6,360 nucleotides of DNA, taken from positions 1 through 6,360 of the forward strand of contig JAFGSH010000122.1 in the NCBI GenBank assembly GCA_016934695.1, read 5' to 3'. The notes under the pieces are model-generated. The model was not told the DNA's origin. It saw nothing but the letters and a program-made list of their open reading frames with translations, and ran no database searches. Shown here one piece after another: positions 1 through 5,886 of this stretch (positions within the stretch are counted from its first letter, which is position 1; the number at the start of each line of letters is the position of its first letter). Source of the DNA: Deltaproteobacteria bacterium (GTDB lineage Bacteria; Desulfobacterota; Syntrophia; Syntrophales; UBA2210). The position numbers and the translations under genes were made by a program.

Positions 1-1
1 C

Positions 2-292
2 GACCCGGAGAAGATCGTCAATCTCATCAGGGGCCTCTCGTCCCAGCCGGGGGCATACTCGTACCTTCGGGACAAGAAACTCAAGATCTTCTATGCCGTT
101 CCGGGCAAGGAAAAGTCCTCGGGAGAAAAGGAGCCCGGGACACCGGGGCGGCTGATGGAGGCGGGGTTACAGGTGGCCACACGGGACGGCCACGTCTACC
201 TCCAGGATGTGCAGCTTGAGGGCAAGAAACGGATGTCGATCGAAGATTTTCTGAGGGGGCATCCGCTGACATCCGATGACATCCTCGAATAA
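2..292 (+). CDS. fmt: Methionyl-tRNA formyltransferase, C-terminal end (5' truncated by window)
   Basis: Reading from base 2 gives 96 residues ending in TAA. They match the C-terminal, tRNA-contacting domain of methionyl-tRNA formyltransferase, which transfers a formyl group from 10-formyl-THF to Met-tRNAfMet in the cytoplasm before translation initiation. Visible family signatures are NLIRGLSSQPGAYSYL near the start (the usual form is NLIRGLSPxPGAYT), LKIFYAV, and near the end a VQLEGKKRM segment followed by a DFLRGH segment. Full-length Fmt is about 310-320 residues, so roughly the first 220, including the catalytic formyl-folate domain, lie upstream of the window. The GKEKSSGEKEPGTPGRL stretch is a variable surface loop. 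The gene overlaps the start of rsmB by 17 bases, consistent with the common fmt-rsmB operon. Identity rests on the C-terminal domain and the neighbour, and I regard it as firm. Confidence 0.93.
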   Translation, partial: DPEKIVNLIRGLSSQPGAYSYLRDKKLKIFYAVPGKEKSSGEKEPGTPGRLMEAGLQVATRDGHVYLQDVQLEGKKRMSIEDFLRGHPLTSDDILE

Positions 293-1652
293 CCGACCCG
301 ATACGATGAAGGATACTACACCACGGACCCTGGCGGTTCAGATCCTGGACAGGGTCGAAGGGGGGGGCTTCGCCCAGCCTCTCCTGGACGCGTACCTCTC
401 ACGCGGCGCCCTCCCCTCCGCACTGGACCGCGGCCTCTTGACACAGCTCGTCTACGGGACATTGCGGCTTCGAGGCCGCCTGGACTGGATCCTTCGCGCC
501 GTATACACCGGCCCCTTCGATCGGATGGAGCCGGGGATACGCAACATCCTGCGCGTGGCGCTCTATCAGCTGATGTGCATGGACAGGGTCCCCGCGTACG
601 CCGCGACAAACGAGGCCGTCGAGATGGCGAAGGTGCGGTATCCCGGGCGGTCGAACCTGATCAACGCCGTTCTGCGGAATGCAGTCCGGAGGCTGGGCAT
701 GATCCCGTATCCCTCCTTTGACAACGATCCGCTCTCCCACATCTCGGTCGTCCACTCGCACCCGCCGTGGCTGGTACGAATGTGGATCGATCAGCTCGGT
801 GTCGAAGAGACGCGGGCGCTGTGCGAGAGCGACAATGAGATCCCCCCCCTGGCGGTCAGGACAAACCGCTTGAAGGTCTCCCCGTCCGAACTGATCGCCG
901 CGCTCGAGGAGGCAGGCTGCAGGGCTGCCCCTTCACGACACGCACCCGACGGTCTTATCCTGTCCGGCCTGCCGACCCTCATCGGGGAACTGCGGCCGTA
1001 CCATGAAGGCCTGGTGCAGATCCAGGACGAGGCATCTCAGCTCATCTCCCACCTTGTGGACCCGAAACCGGGAGAGGCGGTGCTGGACGTCTGCGCCGGC
1101 GCGGGGATCAAGACAACACACCTCGCCCACCTGATGCGCAACACGGGAAGGATCGTCGCGATGGATATCAGCCGCACAAAGATCGAATCCCTGCAGGCCC
1201 TCTCCCGCAGGCTGGGGGCAACGATCATCGAACCGGTCGTCCACGATGCGACGCAGGACCCGCCGGAGAGGCTGCGTGGACAGTTCGACCGGGTCCTCGT
1301 GGACGTTCCCTGCTCGGGGCTGGGGACGTTGCGGAGAAATCCCGAGATCAGATGGCACACCGCTCCAGAGGACCTTGCAACCTTCCCCCCCCTCCAGCGG
1401 GAGATCCTGAGCCGTTCGGTTTCCTACTTGAAGAAGGGAGGAACCCTGGTGTACAGTACCTGCACCATCTCACCCGCGGAAAATGAGGCGGTCATCGGGG
1501 GAGTCCTGGCCGACAATCCGGGCCTCGCACCTGTCCGCCCCGCCGCCGTGCCGGCTGAGATGGTGGACGGCGCCGGGATGTTCAGGACGTTCCCCCACCG
1601 CCATGGAACGGATGGCTTCTTCGGGGCCGTCCTCACGAGGAAAGGAGGGTAA
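276..1652 (+). CDS. rsmB: 16S rRNA (cytosine-967-C5)-methyltransferase RsmB/Sun
   Basis: This 458-residue protein is an S-adenosylmethionine-dependent RNA m5C methyltransferase with the RsmB layout: an N-terminal NusB-like helical RNA-binding domain (about residues 12-145), then a Rossmann-type NOL1/NOP2/Sun domain. Motif I is at about 270-280 (LDVCAGAGIKT), with D297 as the acidic SAM ribose contact and D324 in motif III. Motif IV DVPCSG carries C346 and motif VI YSTCT carries C396, the release and nucleophile cysteines of m5C RNA methyltransferases. Length fits the family (430-460). Motif I departs from the usual CAAPGGKT. The ATG at 276 overlaps fmt by 17 bases and has only a distant GAGGGGG (253-259); an in-frame ATG at 306 (MKDTTPRTLAV) is a possible alternative start that would remove the overlap, but it has no better ribosome-binding site. 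The stop codon lies inside the spacing region of the next gene's ribosome-binding site. The gene also contains three 8-base G or C runs without losing frame. Confidence 0.94.
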   Translation: MTSSNNRPDTMKDTTPRTLAVQILDRVEGGGFAQPLLDAYLSRGALPSALDRGLLTQLVYGTLRLRGRLDWILRAVYTGPFDRMEPGIRNILRVALYQLMCMDRVPAYAATNEAVEMAKVRYPGRSNLINAVLRNAVRRLGMIPYPSFDNDPLSHISVVHSHPPWLVRMWIDQLGVEETRALCESDNEIPPLAVRTNRLKVSPSELIAALEEAGCRAAPSRHAPDGLILSGLPTLIGELRPYHEGLVQIQDEASQLISHLVDPKPGEAVLDVCAGAGIKTTHLAHLMRNTGRIVAMDISRTKIESLQALSRRLGATIIEPVVHDATQDPPERLRGQFDRVLVDVPCSGLGTLRRNPEIRWHTAPEDLATFPPLQREILSRSVSYLKKGGTLVYSTCTISPAENEAVIGGVLADNPGLAPVRPAAVPAEMVDGAGMFRTFPHRHGTDGFFGAVLTRKGG

Positions 1653-1658
1653 AGCATG
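1641..1658 (+). promoter_or_regulatory. Strong ribosome-binding site overlapping the rsmB stop
   Basis: AAAGGAGGG at 1641-1649 is a near-perfect anti-16S match six bases before the ATG at 1656. The rsmB TAA stop (1650-1652) lies between this site and the start codon. Ribosomes terminating on rsmB are therefore placed directly on the next start, which supports this start choice and suggests translational coupling. Confidence 0.75.
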
Positions 1659-2252
1659 ACACAGCATCGACCGACCCGCGAGGAGGCCCTCGCACTCCTG
1701 CAGCGGTATACAACAAGCGACAGCCTGCTCAAACATGCCTATGCGGTGGAGGGGGTCATGCGCTACTGCGCGCGGAAACGGGGTGAGGATGAAGAGGAGT
1801 GGGGGGCCATCGGTCTTGTGCACGACCTGGATTACGAACAGTTTCCTGATCAGCACTGCACCATGACACGGAAGATCCTCGAAGAGAACGGCTGGCCGGA
1901 CGCGTACATCCGGGCTGTCGTATCCCACGGATGGGGGATATGCTCGGACGTAAAACCGGAGAGCACTCTGGAAAAGACGCTGTACGCCATAGACGAACTC
2001 ACCGGTCTCGTCACCGCCAATGCCATGGTGCGGCCGTCGAGAAGTGTCATGGACATGAGCGTGAAATCGGTCAGGAAGAAGTGGAAGTCTCCGGCATTTG
2101 CGGCCGGCGTGGACCGATCGATTATTCAAAAGGGCGCTGAGATGCTGGGGGTGGAGATCGGCGAATTGATCGAAGACACCATCAACGGTATGCGCGAGGT
2201 AGCCGACGAGATCGGCCTGCGGGGAAACCCTGGAGGAGACACGGGATCGTGA
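1656..2252 (+). CDS. HD-domain metal-dependent hydrolase (COG2316-like)
   Basis: This 198-residue cytoplasmic protein has an HD fold, a metal-dependent phosphohydrolase domain. The metal ligands can be placed as H27 (in LLKHAYAVEGVM), the H56-D57 doublet (GLVHDLDYE), H91 in VVSHGWG and D113 in YAIDELTGL. The C-terminal half, with VRPS, a KSVRKKWKSPAFAAGVDR stretch and a final helix ending REVADEIGL, fits the small stand-alone COG2316 type as I remember it. That family has no well-established substrate, so I assign only a hydrolase fold. No signal peptide, membrane segment or partner domain (GGDEF, RelA-type synthetase, nucleotidyltransferase) is present. It follows rsmB by three bases with a strong ribosome-binding site, so it is the last gene of the fmt-rsmB unit. 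It ends 6 bases from the stop of the convergent minus-strand gene, and no intrinsic terminator is visible between them. Confidence 0.88.
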   Translation: MTQHRPTREEALALLQRYTTSDSLLKHAYAVEGVMRYCARKRGEDEEEWGAIGLVHDLDYEQFPDQHCTMTRKILEENGWPDAYIRAVVSHGWGICSDVKPESTLEKTLYAIDELTGLVTANAMVRPSRSVMDMSVKSVRKKWKSPAFAAGVDRSIIQKGAEMLGVEIGELIEDTINGMREVADEIGLRGNPGGDTGS

Positions 2253-2258
2253 AAGGCT

Positions 2259-2465
2259 TTACTGTATCCTCCTGTCCGGCCCGGCATACACCCCGCCCAT
2301 ACCCCGTATGGGATCAATGCCCACGGTAATCCACCGCTCCTCGGAACTACGGTAAAACCGCTTGACCCTATGCTCACGGATCAGCCTGTCGAGTACCGTA
2401 CCGGCAATATAGTCATATGAATTATCCATATATTTTACCCTGAGATACAGTCCCGGTTCCGGCAT
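2259..2465 (-). CDS. Small conserved protein, GSU3473-like
   Basis: This 68-residue protein has the pattern YLRVKYMDNSYDYI, then a VLDRLI helix, then FYRSSEERWITVGIDPIRG and a basic GPDRR tail. From memory this matches a family of short (60-80 residue) proteins called GSU3473-type, found in Geobacter and relatives, with the shared pattern VRYxDxxYDYV...LDxLI...F.RS..WVTVGxDPxR. Their function is unknown to me. The start is well supported: AAGGGGGGTGAT (complement of 2471-2482) ends five bases before the ATG, and a possible extended -10 lies further upstream. No signal peptide, membrane span or cysteine motif is visible. The N-terminal half is AT-richer than neighbouring genes. It is transcribed against the HD gene, with only 6 bases between their stops, and is divergent from the hydrolase-purC unit. 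I infer that it is a real gene from its ribosome-binding site and its family-like sequence, not from any known role. Confidence 0.72.
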   Translation of the reverse strand: MPEPGLYLRVKYMDNSYDYIAGTVLDRLIREHRVKRFYRSSEERWITVGIDPIRGMGGVYAGPDRRIQ

Positions 2466-2491
2466 GTCTCATCACCCCCCTTCACACGGAA

Positions 2492-2520
2492 ATCGTACCA
2501 CTGCCCGTGAAGAATTTAAA
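2492..2520 (-). promoter_or_regulatory. Candidate promoter for the 68-aa minus-strand gene
   Basis: On the minus strand, TGGTACGAT (complement of 2492-2500) reads as an extended -10 (TGn followed by TACGAT). Seventeen bases upstream is TTTAAA (complement of 2515-2520), a weak -35. This would start transcription near 2485 and give a leader of about 20 bases that contains the ribosome-binding site. The match is moderate and is based on eye inspection. Confidence 0.35.
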
Positions 2521-2541
2521 GCAAAAAACATGCCGCGGGAA

Positions 2542-2569
2542 GCGAGGGGTCCGTGCACGGACCCCTCGC
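2542..2569. repeat. Perfect 28-bp palindrome in divergent intergenic region
   Basis: Fourteen bases, GCGAGGGGTCCGTG, are followed directly by their exact reverse complement, CACGGACCCCTCGC, with no mismatch. A further outer pairing, GCCG at 2532-2535 with CGGC at 2571-2574, could extend the structure across a small asymmetric internal loop. It lies between the two divergent start codons (2465 and 2665), about 28 bases upstream of the candidate -35 of the hydrolase gene. Neither side has a directly adjacent T-run: an A6 at 2523-2528 would read as T6 on the minus strand, but it is 13 bases from the stem. It is therefore a poor intrinsic terminator for either direction. It could be a dimeric regulator site or an RNA hairpin. 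Confidence 0.85.
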
Positions 2570-2597
2570 CCGGCGATGGGTGAACGTCTGAAATAGA

Positions 2598-2624
2598 TTG
2601 ACTTTATAGCAAAAAGAATATAGC
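2598..2624 (+). promoter_or_regulatory. Candidate promoter for the hydrolase-purC unit
   Basis: TTGACT (2598-2603) and TATAGC (2619-2624) resemble sigma70 -35 and -10 boxes, but the spacer is only 15 bases, shorter than the preferred 16-18. The -10 lies within the second copy of an 8-base direct repeat, TATAGCAA, at 2605-2612 and 2619-2626. A start near 2631 would leave a leader of about 35 bases before the ATG at 2665. Confidence 0.4.
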
Positions 2625-2664
2625 AAGGACCTTTCGAACACACTGTCCGGGAGGATGGATAGGA

Positions 2665-3294
2665 ATGTTTTTGAAGCAGATGCAGGTAGGGCACATGGCG
2701 GTATTCGCCTATATCCTGGGTGACCGGGAGAGCGGGGAGGGATTGGTGATCGACCCGGCCGCGGATACCAGCCGCATCCTGTCGGAGGCGGCGACCGCCG
2801 GCCTTACCATCCGATACATCGTCAACACCCACGGCCACGTGGACCACACCTCCGGAAACGCCGCCATGAAGGAGCGAACGGGAGCGGATATCATCATCCA
2901 CGAGGACGATGCCGCCATGCTCGTCTCGACTCCACCCATGATGCTGCGCATGTTCGGCGCCAAGGCATCCCCCCCGGCGGACAGAACCGTCCGGGACGGC
3001 GATCGCATCACCGTCGGTTCGGTCGGGCTGGACGTCATACACACCCCCGGTCATTCCCCCGGCGGGATGGCGCTCTACACGCCCGGGCATGTCTTCACCG
3101 GCGACACCCTCTTTGTCGAGGGTCTCGGAAGGACGGACCTCCCGGGGGGGTCGTGGGATACCATGTATGCGTCGATTACGCAGAAGCTTCTGACCCTTCC
3201 CGATGACACCATCGTGCTTCCGGGACACAACTACGGAAGGATGCCGACCTCCACCATACAGAACGAACGGGTCAACAACCCGTTTCTGAGATAA
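2665..3294 (+). CDS. MBL-fold metallo-hydrolase, glyoxalase II-like (YcbL/GloC type)
   Basis: This 209-residue cytoplasmic protein has the complete zinc-ligand set of the metallo-beta-lactamase fold: THGHVDH at residues 55-61 (H56, H58, D60, H61), H130 in HTPGHSPGG, D147 in FTGDTLF and H188 in LPGHNYG. The GLGRTDLPGG segment and the short length, without the C-terminal glutathione-binding helical domain of classical GloB, point to the compact YcbL/GloC type. These hydrolyse S-lactoylglutathione or related thioesters in studied members, but the substrate here is not determined. The start has GGGAGGAT (2649-2656) eight bases upstream. purC follows after 15 bases on the same strand and is probably co-transcribed; a metabolic link between them is not evident. 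General hydrolase assignment is firm, the glyoxalase activity is inference. Confidence 0.9.
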   Translation: MFLKQMQVGHMAVFAYILGDRESGEGLVIDPAADTSRILSEAATAGLTIRYIVNTHGHVDHTSGNAAMKERTGADIIIHEDDAAMLVSTPPMMLRMFGAKASPPADRTVRDGDRITVGSVGLDVIHTPGHSPGGMALYTPGHVFTGDTLFVEGLGRTDLPGGSWDTMYASITQKLLTLPDDTIVLPGHNYGRMPTSTIQNERVNNPFLR

Positions 3295-3309
3295 CGAAGG
3301 GGATTTCCC

Positions 3310-4194
3310 ATGGCCGGGCATGCCGTCATCACCACAGAATTGGAAGGACTAACACTCTTCAACAGAGGCAAGGTCAGGGATGTATATGAACTGGAGGACA
3401 GCCTCCTCATCGTCACGACCGACAGGATATCCGCCTTTGACGTCATTATGGCCGACCCCATTCCCGGAAAGGGAAAGATCCTGACGCAGATGTCCGCTTT
3501 CTGGTTTCGCAGGATGGAGGACATCATCCCGAACCACCTGATCACGACCGACGTGAACGACTTTCCCGCGGCGTGCCTCCCCTATCGCGAGATCCTGGAG
3601 GGGAGGAGCATGCTGGTCCGAAAGGCGACCGCCCTTCCGGTGGAGTGCGTGGTGCGGGGATACCTCAGCGGCTCGGGATGGAATGACTACTGCGCCGGGG
3701 GAGCCGTCTCGGGTGTGCGTCTCCCTCCGGGACTGAAGGAATCGGCACGACTGCCGGAGCCCATCTTCACCCCTTCGACGAAGGCAGAGGCGGGGCAGCA
3801 CGATGCCCCCATGACGCGGGAGGAGATGGAAACCCTGATCGGCCGTGACATGACTGAACGAGTTATCGCTGTCAGTCTGAGTATCTACAGAAGGGCGCGG
3901 GAGATCGCCGGGAAAGGCGGCATCATCATCGCCGACACCAAGATGGAATTCGGGACCGTCGACGGTACATTGATCCTGATCGACGAGCTCCTCACGCCCG
4001 ATTCCTCCCGTTTCTGGCCTGAAGACGATTTCGAGGAAGGCCGTTCCCAGAAGAGTTTCGACAAGCAGTTCCTGCGGGACTATCTCCTCTCCACATCGTG
4101 GGACAAAAGACCGCCGCCGCCCCGCCTCCCGGAGGATGTGGTAACGGGAACGGCGGAAAAATACGAAGAGGCCCTGAGGCGCATCGTCGGGTGA
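3310..4194 (+). CDS. purC: Phosphoribosylaminoimidazole-succinocarboxamide synthase (SAICAR synthetase)
   Basis: PurC joins CAIR and aspartate using ATP to give SAICAR in de novo purine synthesis. The 294-residue product is the longer form of the family (about 290-300, against about 240 in E. coli). Recognisable blocks in order are RGKVRDVYE (19-27, nucleotide loop), DRISAFD (38-44), [15 protein letters not shown] (110-124), [10 protein letters not shown] (151-160), ADTKMEFG (208-215, metal and substrate region), [12 protein letters not shown] (225-236) and [11 protein letters not shown] (248-258). A GAAGGGGAT ribosome-binding site (3296-3304) precedes the ATG. It sits 15 bases after the hydrolase gene, with no promoter or terminator visible between, so it is the second gene of that unit. 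Residues 268-271 are PPPP, a strong potential ribosome-stalling motif. No terminator is evident after the stop; the next promoter begins 19 bases later. Confidence 0.97.
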   Translation: MAGHAVITTELEGLTLFNRGKVRDVYELEDSLLIVTTDRISAFDVIMADPIPGKGKILTQMSAFWFRRMEDIIPNHLITTDVNDFPAACLPYREILEGRSMLVRKATALPVECVVRGYLSGSGWNDYCAGGAVSGVRLPPGLKESARLPEPIFTPSTKAEAGQHDAPMTREEMETLIGRDMTERVIAVSLSIYRRAREIAGKGGIIIADTKMEFGTVDGTLILIDELLTPDSSRFWPEDDFEEGRSQKSFDKQFLRDYLLSTSWDKRPPPPRLPEDVVTGTAEKYEEALRRIVG

Positions 4195-4213
4195 GGTTTT
4201 GCGGAAACCCGCC

Positions 4214-4242
4214 TTGACATGCCGCCGGGCAATCGTTATCTT
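4214..4242 (+). promoter_or_regulatory. Sigma70-type promoter for dnaJ
   Basis: A perfect TTGACA (4214-4219) is followed after exactly 17 bases by TATCTT (4237-4242), which matches the -10 consensus at four of six positions including TAT and the final T. Transcription would start near 4249 and give a leader of about 75 bases before the dnaJ ATG. I see no sigma32-type heat-shock promoter or CIRCE operator, so expression may be housekeeping rather than stress-induced. Confidence 0.65.
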
Positions 4243-4323
4243 AGATATGCCGTTCGTATCCCCCGTGACAGGTCCGTGCGAACAGTGAATGCATCCGCCG
4301 AACGGAAATCCATGCGATAGATC

Positions 4324-5382
4324 ATGAAGAACGATTATTACGCAATCCTTGGTGTGGACAGAAACGCCTCAGCCGACGAATTGAAGACGTCGTACCGCAA
4401 GATGGCCTTGAAATATCACCCGGACAGAAATCCGGGGAACAGGGAGGCGGAAGAGAGGTTCAAGGAGGCTGCCGAGGCATACGAAGTCCTGTCCGATCCG
4501 CGGAAGAGGGGAATCTACGATCGCTACGGCTATGAAGGATTGCGGGGAAACGGTTTTCAGGGATTTTCGGGGTTTGATGATATCTTTTCGAGCTTCAGCG
4601 ACATATTTGAGGGGATCTTCGGTTTCGAGTCCGGCAGGTCACGTTCACGAACGGGACCACGGCAGGGAGCGGACCTGCGCTATGATCTGACCATCTCCTT
4701 CATGGATGCGGCATTCGGATCGTTCCCGGAGATAGAGATCGAGAGGCTCGAGCGGTGTGAAACATGCGGAGGGAGTGGCGCCGCGCCCGGGACACAGCCG
4801 TCGGTATGCCCGACATGCCGTGGTTCGGGACAGGTAACCAAGGCGAGCGGCTTCTTCAGCATCAGTTCCACCTGCCCCCAATGTCACGGTACCGGGCAAA
4901 CCATAGAGGATCCCTGCACGGCCTGCCGCGGAACCGGCAAAACGAAGCTCAGAAAATCCATACAGCTGAAGATCCCGCCGGGAGTGGAGACCGGCTCGCG
5001 CCTGAGGCTCCGGGGGGAAGGCGAAGAGGGAACATTCGGCGGTCCCAGGGGTGACCTGTACGTCTTTATATACATAGAACCGCACGAATTCTTTGAAAGG
5101 GACGGCAGTGATATCGTCTGCCGTATCCCCATCCCCATGACCCGGGCCGTTCTCGGCGGAACGATCGAGGTCCCCACACTGGATGGTGTGGAACGGATCA
5201 AGATACCCATGAATACCCCCCCCGGAAAGATATTTAAACTGAAGGGGAAGGGGATCCCCCACCTCAAGGGGTTCGGACGGGGAGACCAGCTCGTGCAGAC
5301 GGTGGTGGAGATGCCGACCGGTTTGAGCAAAAAGGAGGAAAGGCTGCTCAGGGAATTTGCCAAGCTGCGCGGTGAATTGTAG
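4324..5382 (+). CDS. dnaJ: Molecular chaperone DnaJ (type I/A J-protein)
   Basis: DnaJ is the Hsp40 co-chaperone that delivers unfolded substrates to DnaK and stimulates its ATPase. All class A elements are present: an N-terminal J domain (about 4-68) with HPD at 32-34, a short Gly/Phe region (about 70-103, [14 protein letters not shown] onward), and a zinc-finger domain with four CxxCxGxG repeats (C145/C148, C162/C165, C184/C187, C198/C201). The C-terminal substrate domain includes [20 protein letters not shown]. At 352 residues it is slightly short for the family (370-380); the Gly/Phe linker and C-terminus are reduced. An in-frame TAG lies six bases before the ATG, so the start cannot be further upstream in this frame. 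No good ribosome-binding site precedes it; a 12-codon frame overlapping the start (ATGA) might couple translation. No dnaK or grpE is adjacent, so this is a stand-alone copy and may be a second DnaJ of the genome. Confidence 0.95.
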   Translation: MKNDYYAILGVDRNASADELKTSYRKMALKYHPDRNPGNREAEERFKEAAEAYEVLSDPRKRGIYDRYGYEGLRGNGFQGFSGFDDIFSSFSDIFEGIFGFESGRSRSRTGPRQGADLRYDLTISFMDAAFGSFPEIEIERLERCETCGGSGAAPGTQPSVCPTCRGSGQVTKASGFFSISSTCPQCHGTGQTIEDPCTACRGTGKTKLRKSIQLKIPPGVETGSRLRLRGEGEEGTFGGPRGDLYVFIYIEPHEFFERDGSDIVCRIPIPMTRAVLGGTIEVPTLDGVERIKIPMNTPPGKIFKLKGKGIPHLKGFGRGDQLVQTVVEMPTGLSKKEERLLREFAKLRGEL

Positions 5383-5411
5383 GCATCATTCTGCCTGTGC
5401 ATCAAAAGGTC

Positions 5412-5440
5412 TTGACTTAAAGCGACAATGATACTAGAGA
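5412..5440 (+). promoter_or_regulatory. Candidate promoter for the cold-shock gene
   Basis: TTGACT (5412-5417) is followed at 17 bases by TAGAGA (5435-5440), a weak -10; GAGAAT at 5437-5442 is an alternative with a 19-base spacer. A start near 5447 would give a leader of about 50 bases. The good -35 and the lone position of the gene favour a promoter here, but the exact -10 is uncertain. Confidence 0.42.
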
Positions 5441-5499
5441 ATTAGCGGAAGATTTTCCCGGTGAGCGTTCTAGAAACCTGAAGAGAGGGGGAACAGGAA

Positions 5500-5703
5500 G
5501 TGGCGGAAGGAACGGTTAAATGGTTTAATGAAAAAAAGGGGTTCGGCTTCATTGAAAACAGTGAAGGCGGGGAAGATGTATTCGTCCATTTCAGCGCCAT
5601 ACAGGGGGAGGGATTCAAGACCCTCCACGAGGGGCAGCGTGTCAGCTTTGACATCGAGAATGGGAACAAGGGATTGTCGGCGGCAAATGTGGTAGCCCTC
5701 TAG
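5500..5703 (+). CDS. cspA: Cold-shock domain protein (CspA family)
   Basis: This 67-residue single-domain protein is a five-stranded OB-fold nucleic-acid binder that melts RNA structure during cold or stationary phase. It has the family hallmarks: GTVKWFN (4-10), RNP1 KGFGFI (13-18), RNP2 VFVHF (27-31), and the closing AANVVAL. Length equals that of typical bacterial Csp proteins. The start is GTG at 5500, which places the family's usual MAxGTVKWFN at the N-terminus; GAGGGGG (5484-5490) lies nine bases upstream. The gene has its own probable promoter and a strong intrinsic terminator 26 bases after the stop, so it is monocistronic. Which Csp paralogue this is, and whether it is actually cold-induced, cannot be told from sequence; the symbol is given at family level. 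Confidence 0.93.
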   Translation: MAEGTVKWFNEKKGFGFIENSEGGEDVFVHFSAIQGEGFKTLHEGQRVSFDIENGNKGLSAANVVAL

Positions 5704-5728
5704 GGGGACGGCATCGCACCAATGATCG

Positions 5729-5761
5729 GAGGCGTTCTCGGCGTGAGAACGCCTCTCTTTT
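5729..5761 (+). terminator. Rho-independent terminator after the cold-shock gene
   Basis: GAGGCGTTCTC (5729-5739) pairs perfectly with GAGAACGCCTC (5745-5755) around the five-base loop GGCGT, an 11-bp stem. It is followed by TCTTTT (5756-5761). Stem strength, short loop and the T-run fit a classical intrinsic terminator. It separates the cold-shock gene from efp. Confidence 0.9.
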
Positions 5762-5820
5762 GGGGGAACATCCCATCATCCATATTCAGGAGGGAGGACC
5801 TCTCCCATGCCAACAATCTT

Positions 5821-5849
5821 TTGACATACCCCGGCAAATAGATTAGAAA
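5821..5849 (+). promoter_or_regulatory. Sigma70-type promoter for efp
   Basis: A perfect TTGACA (5821-5826) is followed after 17 bases by TAGAAA (5844-5849), four of six matches to the -10. Transcription would start near 5857, giving a leader of about 30 bases with an AGGAGG ribosome-binding site at 5877-5882. It lies downstream of the cold-shock gene's terminator, as expected for an independent unit. Confidence 0.62.
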
Positions 5850-5886
5850 GGCTGATCCTCAATTCGCACAGGGACAGGAGGAAGCC

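Noticed and set aside
1470..2129. 219-residue minus-strand open frame across the rsmB/HD junction
   Set aside because: It is antisense to two well-identified genes, and its translation is rich in Arg, His and Pro with no domain; it is a shadow frame.
2482..3321. 279-residue minus-strand open frame across the hydrolase gene
   Set aside because: It is antisense to a hydrolase with complete zinc ligands, has no recognisable domain, and starts within purC; it is an antisense shadow in GC-rich DNA.
4195..4213. GGTTT...AAACC inverted repeat after purC as a terminator
   Set aside because: The short, AT-rich stem has no following T-run and does not resemble an intrinsic terminator.
4645..5262. 205-residue minus-strand open frame inside dnaJ
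   Set aside because: It lies wholly antisense to the zinc-finger and C-terminal regions of a clear DnaJ and has no family resemblance.
5382..5399. Hairpin AGGCA...TGCCT just after dnaJ as a terminator
   Set aside because: The stem is only five base pairs with no T-run after it.
5792..5806. GGGAG...CTCCC small inverted repeat before the efp promoter
   Set aside because: The stem is only five base pairs, it lies between a strong terminator and the promoter, and there is no T-run or other sign of function.
5808..5825. Possible leader peptide MPTIF before efp, preceded by AGGAGGGAGG
   Set aside because: It lies upstream of the predicted efp transcription start and overlaps the -35 box, so it would not be on the efp mRNA; five codons are not enough to support a gene.
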